Shown one piece after another: positions 7,401 to 13,290 of a stretch of DNA of 31,119 bases. The stretch lies in the IMG/VR virus record IMGVR_UViG_3300046727_000022, positions 1 to 31,119 of that record. One strand, 5' to 3'. Numbering within the stretch: position 1 is the first letter of the stretch; every line of letters begins with the position of its first letter. Origin of the DNA: a virus. Below the pieces are notes generated by a model. That model was not told where the DNA came from and searched no databases. It was given only the letters and a program-made list of their open reading frames with translations. Both the position numbers and the translations under genes were made by a program.

Positions 7401-9426
7401 CTAATGCTATTGGATCAAAATCTGCTAATTCATGTCCGTTTAATATACCTTCTAAAGTAGTATCAAATACACGCTTTCTAGAAAACGGGGTGTATGTAGA
7501 AAAGCTACTCGATTGAGATGCCGGTCTAAATTTTCTAACGGTATCATTTTCAGGATTCTTAAATATACGAGTAATATAATTATTAGCGCCTTCAGTTAAA
7601 ACACCTGCTTCTCTAGCTTGCTCTAAAGTTTTATTAAAATGATCTGATACTTCTTTTGCAAAATCAACATGTTTGTCTTCTAACTTATCTGGATCAAGTT
7701 GATTAAGAAGTTTATCGACATAAGCTTTAGGTTTGTTTTTTAACTCTTGTTTGTCTATTGCTTCTCTAAAAGAATCTTCAATTTTTTTATCACTAAAATC
7801 TATTTTTCTTCTATCACCTAAAGCCGTATCCTTAGTAACTTTATATTCTCTACTAAGACTATCCCAGATTTTATTAGCTTCTGGAAATGTTAATACATCC
7901 GTGACTAGCCCTGTCTTTCCTTTAGATTTTAAGAAGTCTATAGCCTGACGGTGCATTTCTGTGCCTATTCCCTTTTGACGCATATCTTCGGGAACATTTA
8001 TCCAGCTAGCTTCCATATGTCCAGGTTTTACATCATATGCAGATGTCAATGCAAACTCACCGGCATCTTCACCATTATGTGTAAATCTAAATAGATAATC
8101 ACCCTTTGCATCGGGATGAACGGACATTTCTAATTTAGGACGTTCTTTTTCTACGTATTTTCTTTCGTCTCGCCCAGCAGACTCGGCTACTGCATCATGC
8201 CATCTAGCTAAACTATTCTTATCCGATCCAGATTCATAGTAAAATCTGGCACGCTGCATATCATCGTCTGACAACTCTTTGTGACGACTACGCATATCCT
8301 TTTCCCATTGTTTATGGGTTTCAGACGTAATTATATTATCTCTGTCATGCTTTTCAAACTCTTTGATTAGTTTAATATTTTCGTCTGAAGGTTTTACACG
8401 AAGTCCTAGTTTAGCAGCAGCATCAGGCATCAACTCGCCAGCGTGTGTATATGCCTGATGCGCTCCTAACCCAGCAAACAAACCTGTGCCCGCAGCTTCT
8501 ACTGCAAGCTTTTTAGCCGTTTCGTAATCACCTTCTTTAATAGCGTCAAATACTCTTGGAGAAATTATAGCAGCGGCATACGCATTTTGAACAGTAAATC
8601 CTGCATCAATAGCAGATTGAGTCCATGTAGCCACATTCTCTGCCATAGCGGTATCTACGCCTATTTGTCGTAACACAGACGATCCTGCTCTTCTTATAAC
8701 TCCTGTAGATGTTAGACTCTCTGGGGTTAATCCAGCATTTTTAATTACGTCTAATCCTTCTGATATTTTTTGAACATCGAAACCTTTAGAGGCTAACCCC
8801 TGCCAAACTAAATCAGAATCGTGTCCTGCATGTATTAGTTTAGAGGCCAATCCAGAACCTTCTACAACAGCATCTATATCTTTAGCAGCCCATCCAGCAG
8901 CTTTGAGCGCAGCTACGCCACCGGCATCAAGAAGTGCCCCTGATCCGAAAGTACCTATTGTAAGAGCTAGTTGTAGCGGAGATGTTAGCCCAGAAAGTAA
9001 ACTAAAGAAACCTTGACCTAATCCACCCCAACTATGAACATCCGCACCAAACCAGTTCTTAGCAGTTGTTTCATCAAATAGTGGTTCGTTAACGGCGTTC
9101 CATGCTTTTTTATACCACGGAGCGTTAGCATCAACAGCTTCTTTATTTGTTTGAACTACTTTTTGAGGTTCTAGTTCGTTCAGAGATTGGTCAGATGGTT
9201 TATCTAAAAAACCAAAATCTCCTGCGGATGTAGATGCAGGAGCGGATTTATCTAATCCTGAAATCCCTAAATTTCCATTTTCCGGAATTGTTTGCGTTGG
9301 CGTAGATGGCTTATCAAAGGTTTGCTCTTGAGCAGGTTTGCTATCTAGAAACGATAGCCCTCCCTGCTCTTGAGTAGATGTCTTTTGAGCTGAATCTAGG
9401 AATCCAAAATTGTCCGTTTGCGGCAC
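4447..9426 (-). CDS. Giant polyvalent/internal virion protein with GNAT-like and HExxH peptidase-like domains
   Basis: A 1659-residue protein, last gene of the structural operon. Start is GTG with GAGGA 8 nt upstream. Residues 7-75 hold four FGFLD-like repeats in low-complexity sequence. Residues 130-340 are Ala/Gly-rich, helical and possibly membrane-active. About 432-540 looks like a GNAT acyltransferase: substrate strands, then NVPEDMRQKGIGTEMHRQAI with the RxxGxG acetyl-CoA loop (483-488). About 640-700 contains FSRKRVFDTTLEGILNG, recalling motifs in phage/plasmid polyvalent proteins. Residues 920-1240 are helical. A Pro-rich linker (1400-1440) leads to a C-terminal domain with VGHEITH (HExxH at 1531-1535), a zinc-metallopeptidase signature. 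Such proteins are carried in virions and injected with DNA. Enzyme activities are inferred from motifs only. Confidence 0.85.
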   Translation of the reverse strand: MPQTDNFGFLDSAQKTSTQEQGGLSFLDSKPAQEQTFDKPSTPTQTIPENGNLGISGLDKSAPASTSAGDFGFLDKPSDQSLNELEPQKVVQTNKEAVDANAPWYKKAWNAVNEPLFDETTAKNWFGADVHSWGGLGQGFFSLLSGLTSPLQLALTIGTFGSGALLDAGGVAALKAAGWAAKDIDAVVEGSGLASKLIHAGHDSDLVWQGLASKGFDVQKISEGLDVIKNAGLTPESLTSTGVIRRAGSSVLRQIGVDTAMAENVATWTQSAIDAGFTVQNAYAAAIISPRVFDAIKEGDYETAKKLAVEAAGTGLFAGLGAHQAYTHAGELMPDAAAKLGLRVKPSDENIKLIKEFEKHDRDNIITSETHKQWEKDMRSRHKELSDDDMQRARFYYESGSDKNSLARWHDAVAESAGRDERKYVEKERPKLEMSVHPDAKGDYLFRFTHNGEDAGEFALTSAYDVKPGHMEASWINVPEDMRQKGIGTEMHRQAIDFLKSKGKTGLVTDVLTFPEANKIWDSLSREYKVTKDTALGDRRKIDFSDKKIEDSFREAIDKQELKNKPKAYVDKLLNQLDPDKLEDKHVDFAKEVSDHFNKTLEQAREAGVLTEGANNYITRIFKNPENDTVRKFRPASQSSSFSTYTPFSRKRVFDTTLEGILNGHELADFDPIALAAHNGNEFGRIINARNTLENLRSKSVRASDGRPMVALSGTGHAMIDEDGNRIGTAVQPGRAQSLRIADKVVEGLKNNIIKVAEYSPEEKIKIPFTGEIDKFNNPDHIKLFEDWKNSKDPLWKSGYSSDNYIRERLATEEVKPGKLIKSEVTELDKLFKEGRIVKFGEDSKTGKQLYAWTTYDYRDVNNSSFKGWASRVQDSEGNPIYIESDLKAHPEAHEYLNRRFGNQESLVSKVPGVKSLLKAGQEAKGILLFGSPFHIIQEGLRAVMTGISPFGHTEFDANNPMHRLAASKGVWEGKEYKGATAFQEGLAGHSKLISKIPGLAQIQDWQQRFLFDRYIPSLKLRAFENLYNRYQKAYPDWAADKAANVAAADTANRFGGIPYKRMGRAAGTMDATRLIALAPDWLESEIRFMGSLFGEGGKITRRDTAKMALALWGAARVLNALVDNGNMHNEAPFGVAHKDEDGRTKIYSVRTMPTDMLHAVSDPAGFVRGRVAPLVRTGIQTYTGRDEFGRKLPENGLWINALKNIAPIGLQSAAKKITGEDPGITGVDSAIKAVGGTVFPYRTEAQKLAAKIAADHSEQGAVDQDKLRRHQAVLRLEDQIRNGQAPVSTLHQLIDEGQLHSNEARTIEKNVKETTGMDPDLARLYSHASRAPMSDMIKIWEASTNHEKALLAPLLLKKKQAYIKKAIKDMSPQERTSDSTYQWIRSMFPQDSPFGGSNINNIIPGGTNSTPNKTKPSLYGSQKSTSSDDEPPPPVIGGKTIDSIDKAFDLFKGRKLNADELAKAAPIFEKLLDLGQVKIHELPQQLIDYLSEGKGNYAFQNEERKNDIAITSNKKYLSTAPISKEAIVGHEITHVYQSQGGESSMQFANKFGEDRYGIPNAKNMTALYNNGIKFKDFTPEQQGSIVGTYIHLINSLDGKDKSKDEDKKSYIHALQPYIDDLRLSQSYKPSMQLESAVKDAKDVIEDVRRGVFKKLGIF
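9272..9289 (-). repeat. 18-nt element, copy 2 (inside coding sequence)
   Basis: A perfect AATTCCGGAAAATGGAAA on the - strand, unlike the others inside a gene: it encodes part of IPENGNL in the low-complexity N-terminal region of the giant protein. Here it is translated, so selection on DNA or RNA sequence is less certain. Confidence 0.7.
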
Positions 9427-9443
9427 TGTTTAATCCTCAATTC

Positions 9444-11135
9444 TTATTTCTGTGAGAAGGAATTTGCAGGTTGAGATTCTTCTTCAACATTAACTCCTTG
9501 GTCTTTTAATTTCTTTATAACTTCTTCTGGAGATTTACCTATTTCAGTTGCCATAGATTGTACAGCAGTAAATGGAATGACTGTTTTCATTGCTTTTGCT
9601 AGCGCAACTCTTTGAGAGTTAGTAGTTAGTAAAGGTATTTTATTAATATTATCCCAAGATAAAGGCTGACCACCGGATTTAGCATTATTGTCATAAACAT
9701 TAGCAGTAGTGGAATCCATCTGAACTCCCGCTCTAGATACTCCTCCAGTTGTAGTAGAAGCCGGTAATTTAGCTTGTAATCCTAATATCTTATTTAGTGC
9801 ATTATGATACATTTCAAGCGTTTTATACTGATCTTTACCTTGATCTGTATTTCCATAGTTAGGATCACTCTTTAACTGATCTCCAAACTCTTTTCTTTGT
9901 TCGTCAGCAGCTTTTATAAGAGTATCAGTTATAGGTTTCAATTTCTTTATTTGATCCGGAGTCATTTTACTTACATCGCCACTGGCCGTTGTAAACAATC
10001 TCCAGGCTTCTTCGGCGTCTTTCTTATCTTTAGCTTCGGTATATATTTTAGAAGTTTCAGCTTTAAGATGAGAGATTTGTGCTTTACTAAAATCTATAGC
10101 GGATTGCTCTTTCTGAGTATCTAAATCTTTCTTATCTTTCTCGTACTTATCTTCTCTCATTTTCTTTTCTTGCTGAGTGAAAGTTAAATAGTGTTGAACA
10201 TCTAATTGTTTATCTTTAGTGAGATGATTCCATAAATCGCTACCGTAAACTTTATCTAATCCAACAGCTTTCCATGCCTTAACATTAGCATCTGTAACAT
10301 TAACTTGCGTATTAGGATCAACCTTCATAGCGGATAAAGTATTTATATGTTGCGGATTTCCATCTTTATCTAATACTATTTTAGTTCCAGTAGGCTGCCA
10401 TAAAAGATGAGTTGCATCTGGATTACTTTTTAGTATATCATTTACTTCGGTTTCTGGCACATCTCTAAAAGTATAAGGAACTCCAGCGGCTTCTAAAGCT
10501 GAAAACTGTGCTTTTCCGTTTGCCGCCATCTGTTCATGATGAGTATAATCTTCAAACTGAGAATTTTTAATCTCACGAAGAGTTTGAGCATTATGCATAG
10601 CTATCTGTGCTCGCATTAAATCTATTTGAGTAGTGGCGTGTTTTTCTTCTGTATTTGCACGTCTAGCTTCTAGATTCTGTTTAAAATCAGCTCTAGCGGC
10701 ATCTTGTTTAGCTTTATCTTGATTTTGCTTATTTTGTATCTCAGCCGCGCCGCCTTGTACAGCTCCGCCTAAGAAATCCTTAGCGCCAGACTTTTGAGCA
10801 GCGGCACCACCAAGTATGACACCTGATATAATATTACGCCATATTTGTCCTGGTTTAGTGGGAACATCTTGTTCTACTGTTTTTCCGGTAGCTGGATCAA
10901 CTGTATACGAACGTTCATTCCCAAAAAGACTTTGGACTATTTTACCTAATCCGTAGTGGTGGCCTAAATCGGCCATTGCTTCGGGAGGGGGTCCGGCTGG
11001 TGCCCCAGAAACAGGCGCATTCGTGTTTGGCTGGCTTATAGGAAGCTTTTGAAGACCGTTTGGGTCTGAACCTATATTCGGTGGTGTCGAAGGCTCCTGA
11101 GAGCCGCCAAGAGGATTTTGATTATTTTGATCCAT
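9444..11135 (-). CDS. Coiled-coil internal virion-type protein, 563 residues
   Basis: I do not recognise a named family. The N-terminal 55 residues are Pro/Asn/Gly-rich. About 95-135 is a Gly/Ala-rich stretch (ISGVILGGAAAQ, FLGGAVQGGAAE). From about 135 to 215 there is a long charged helix (KQNLEARRANTEEKHATTQI), and a second Lys/Glu-rich coiled coil lies at about 325-380. The C-terminus is again disordered. This layout, together with its place directly upstream of the giant polyvalent protein, resembles ejection or internal virion proteins of short-tailed phages. AGGA precedes ATG 11135. It starts back-to-back with a + strand gene only 20 bp away. Confidence 0.75.
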   Translation of the reverse strand: MDQNNQNPLGGSQEPSTPPNIGSDPNGLQKLPISQPNTNAPVSGAPAGPPPEAMADLGHHYGLGKIVQSLFGNERSYTVDPATGKTVEQDVPTKPGQIWRNIISGVILGGAAAQKSGAKDFLGGAVQGGAAEIQNKQNQDKAKQDAARADFKQNLEARRANTEEKHATTQIDLMRAQIAMHNAQTLREIKNSQFEDYTHHEQMAANGKAQFSALEAAGVPYTFRDVPETEVNDILKSNPDATHLLWQPTGTKIVLDKDGNPQHINTLSAMKVDPNTQVNVTDANVKAWKAVGLDKVYGSDLWNHLTKDKQLDVQHYLTFTQQEKKMREDKYEKDKKDLDTQKEQSAIDFSKAQISHLKAETSKIYTEAKDKKDAEEAWRLFTTASGDVSKMTPDQIKKLKPITDTLIKAADEQRKEFGDQLKSDPNYGNTDQGKDQYKTLEMYHNALNKILGLQAKLPASTTTGGVSRAGVQMDSTTANVYDNNAKSGGQPLSWDNINKIPLLTTNSQRVALAKAMKTVIPFTAVQSMATEIGKSPEEVIKKLKDQGVNVEEESQPANSFSQK

Positions 11136-11155
11136 ATTATTCCTAAGAGGTTAAA
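11136..11155. promoter_or_regulatory. 20-bp divergent ribosome-binding spacer
   Basis: Only 20 bp separate the ATG of the - strand coiled-coil gene (11135) and the ATG of the + strand 70-residue gene (11156). The core CCTAAGAGG supplies AGAGG to the + gene and, from its other strand, TTAGGA to the - gene. Any promoter for either gene must lie within the opposite coding sequence. Confidence 0.5.
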
Positions 11156-11368
11156 ATGAAAACTGAAAAGACGTATTGGAAAGTAGAAACAGGAGAAGAG
11201 TTTAACTCTTCTACTATTATACAATATTATGACGAAGGAATGAGATTTGGGAAGTTTTTAAGAGCCAATGATAAATATGCTTGGATAAAAATATTAGATA
11301 AAGAGATTAAGATTCCAATTGATAAGTTGGAGATGTACCTTCCAGAAAAAAGGAAAGAAGAGTTTTAG
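11156..11368 (+). CDS. Small hypothetical protein on the opposite strand, 70 residues
   Basis: Reads MKTEKTYWKVETGEEFNSST at the start, with later strands YAWIKILDKEIKIPIDKLEM; it looks like a compact beta-rich, charged protein. AGAGG sits 5 nt before ATG. It is one of only three + strand genes inside the structural block. Its last 62 bp overlap, tail to tail, the end of the - strand gene at 11307. No family recognised. It could be an independently expressed accessory gene; good protein-like composition and ribosome site support it, but no promoter was identified. Confidence 0.6.
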   Translation: MKTEKTYWKVETGEEFNSSTIIQYYDEGMRFGKFLRANDKYAWIKILDKEIKIPIDKLEMYLPEKRKEEF

Positions 11369-11723
11369 AAGTTATAGTGTCATCTTTTAATGCTCTTTTA
11401 ATAAAACTTACACAGTTATCTATAGCAGCTTTTTCACTAAATCCATACACTCTTAATAGATTCTCCAGATTATCTGTTGGCTTTAATCCGGCGCGAGATA
11501 ATCCTTTAAGTTTTAATTCACAATCAAAACAGGCTGCTTTTAATCCTGCGAGCATAGAACCAAATACACGAACTCCATCGCTATTAGTTAAATGTCTTCC
11601 AGGCTTGGCAAATGACTTTAACTTTAAAGGATTTCGTAACTGATAAGCCTCGCTGTCAGGCGAGTGGGTATTGTTGATTCTTGCTATGCTATCTACTATT
11701 GACTCTATGCGATTTACTGACAT
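11307..11723 (-). CDS. Conserved phage structural-cluster protein, 138 residues
   Basis: The product contains QLRNPLKLKSFAKPGRHLTN, then RVFGSMLAGLKAACFDCELK and a C-terminal FIKRALKDDTITSKTLLSFF. I know this LRNP.LLKSFA.PG.H / LENLLRVYG pattern from conserved uncharacterised proteins next to tail and internal virion genes of short-tailed phages. I chose ATG 11723 (MSVNRIES) because AAAGGA lies 6 nt upstream; an in-frame ATG at 11750 would overlap the preceding gene. The C-terminal 62 bp overlap the opposing + strand gene. Role unknown, probably virion-related. Confidence 0.75.
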   Translation of the reverse strand: MSVNRIESIVDSIARINNTHSPDSEAYQLRNPLKLKSFAKPGRHLTNSDGVRVFGSMLAGLKAACFDCELKLKGLSRAGLKPTDNLENLLRVYGFSEKAAIDNCVSFIKRALKDDTITSKTLLSFFLEGTSPTYQLES

Positions 11724-11733
11724 ATTTATCCTT

Positions 11734-12561
11734 TTATACCTGACTATCATCAGCAGCTAGAGGATCGCCTCCACCACCGCCGCCAACAAACGGAGGGGTA
11801 CCTCCATTATTATTACTACTACCGCCTAACCAACTTCCGAATTTACCACCTAATGCAGCACCGCCAGGACCGCCTAAGAATGCTCCTGCGGCTCCTCCAA
11901 CTAATCCGCCAATAGTTCCCCAAGGACTAGCAGCCCTCTTCTGATTATAAAGAGATGTAGCTATATCAAAAGTTCCTTTAGAAGCTTGAGTAGCAGCACT
12001 AGCATATCCTAGCGGATTATAAGCTTGGGCAGTAGATAGATCGCCACTTGTCGCTGCTAGGAAGTTCTGTCTACCCTGTTCATATCCGGCCTCAGTAACG
12101 CCTAACTGTTTTCCAGATTCAGATTCCGCAGCTCTACCTGCTAAATCAGCTTGTATACTTTCTTCTGCTCCAGAAGGCAATAAAGTATTTCCACCGCCAC
12201 GAGCTGCTAATTGTTCAGATAAGGCTTTCTTAGCTTGAGCATACGTTTGAGCAGTTCCTTCTGACGCTTGTGTTCGTAGTGCAGTTTCTTCTGCTTTAGA
12301 AAACCCAAACTGATTTATACCGGCTTGAACTATAGGGTCTAACGCATTATGTATAGAACCAAGTATAGCAGATTGATTTGTGAAAGCAGTATCATAGTTA
12401 GCAGTTAACGTCGATTGTAACGCTTTCATGCTTTCTAAGGCCGATGTTTGATCTGCGGTTGGACCGCCTTTAGCTAATTGAACAGGGCCATAATACAATC
12501 TAGTATTCTTAGATACTATATCTAAATTAGAATCCCATACTATACGAGTTGCAATTCTCAC
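11734..12561 (-). CDS. Virion-cluster protein with C-terminal glycine zipper
   Basis: A 275-residue protein with a Gln/Ala/Ser-rich helical body (KALQSTLTANYDTAF, QAKKALSEQLAARGG). It ends in a glycine-zipper segment (TIGGLVGGAAGAFLGGPGGA...GSWLGG, roughly 220-250) and a Gly-rich tail. Glycine zippers insert into or assemble at membranes, so a role in DNA ejection is plausible but inferred. Start is GTG, right after the upstream stop (TAAGTG), with GGAGC upstream, implying coupled translation. Confidence 0.75.
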   Translation of the reverse strand: MRIATRIVWDSNLDIVSKNTRLYYGPVQLAKGGPTADQTSALESMKALQSTLTANYDTAFTNQSAILGSIHNALDPIVQAGINQFGFSKAEETALRTQASEGTAQTYAQAKKALSEQLAARGGGNTLLPSGAEESIQADLAGRAAESESGKQLGVTEAGYEQGRQNFLAATSGDLSTAQAYNPLGYASAATQASKGTFDIATSLYNQKRAASPWGTIGGLVGGAAGAFLGGPGGAALGGKFGSWLGGSSNNNGGTPPFVGGGGGGDPLAADDSQV

Positions 12562-12975
12562 TTATTGCTCCTGTTCAGGCTCCAGATCACGTATTTTAGC
12601 CTTATATACCGTGTAAGGTAGCGGTTCGAAAATAGTAGCTTCAGCTATATTATTAACTGAATCATCTGTTCCTAAAAAATATATTTCTGACACACCTTGA
12701 ATATGCGCCTGTGATACTAAAAATTGAATAAATTCTTTAAAAGCTATAGCTGCTTCCGCATCGGTAGCTTCTGGATTTTTAGCTATAGTTTCTAACATAT
12801 ATGGCCTCTGAACAGGCATAAACGAAATTACATGTTTCTTATTATAGCTAGCTAGTGTAAACACTCCAGGTTGATAAGCTATTTCTGGATCAAAGCCAGG
12901 AACGTTTACCGACCAATTAAAAAACTTACTGCCTTCCGTGTTTCTCGCAGCGCGAACAAATACAGGATTACTCAT
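12562..12975 (-). CDS. Hypothetical virion-cluster protein, 137 residues
   Basis: Begins MSNPVFVRAARNTEGSKFFN after AAGGAAAATAATG, a clear ribosome site. The middle has an alpha-helical stretch (TDAEAAIAFKEFIQFLVSQA) and the end is acidic and Gln-rich. No family recognised. It is packed between nozzle-region and glycine-zipper genes with a 1-base gap or overlap on the downstream side, so it is probably a minor structural or assembly protein. Confidence 0.7.
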   Translation of the reverse strand: MSNPVFVRAARNTEGSKFFNWSVNVPGFDPEIAYQPGVFTLASYNKKHVISFMPVQRPYMLETIAKNPEATDAEAAIAFKEFIQFLVSQAHIQGVSEIYFLGTDDSVNNIAEATIFEPLPYTVYKAKIRDLEPEQEQ

Positions 12976-12984
12976 TATTTTCCT

Positions 12985-13290
12985 TTATATTATAGGTTGC
13001 CCAAAAGCTTTTTCTAAAGCTTGAAGAGCTAAATTTCGAATATACGTGTTTACATTTAATGTTTCTCTATTTCGAGTATACGCAGAATATGGAAAAAATA
13101 ATCTAGTATCCGCATCTGAAGTAAACTCAGCGGGTGGAAGTCCCCTTTGAGGAGCTATACTTCCTGGAATAGATAGAACGTTGTCTGCATAATATCCAGA
13201 AGTTTCATTTCTGTTACCTTTATAAAGAGGAACTTCTGGATATGAATTTTCTATATCTGGCGTTATGTTTCGTTCCCCTATATTAGGCAT
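12985..13290 (-). CDS. Hypothetical virion-cluster protein, 101 residues
   Basis: Begins MPNIGERNITPDIENSYPEV and ends in a helix (TYIRNLALQALEKAF). Its start overlaps the stop of the large nozzle-like gene by one base (TAATG), so it is probably translated by reinitiation. Mostly extended, Pro/Tyr/Asn-rich sequence, compatible with a small tail or neck component. No family recognised. Confidence 0.7.
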   Translation of the reverse strand: MPNIGERNITPDIENSYPEVPLYKGNRNETSGYYADNVLSIPGSIAPQRGLPPAEFTSDADTRLFFPYSAYTRNRETLNVNTYIRNLALQALEKAFGQPII

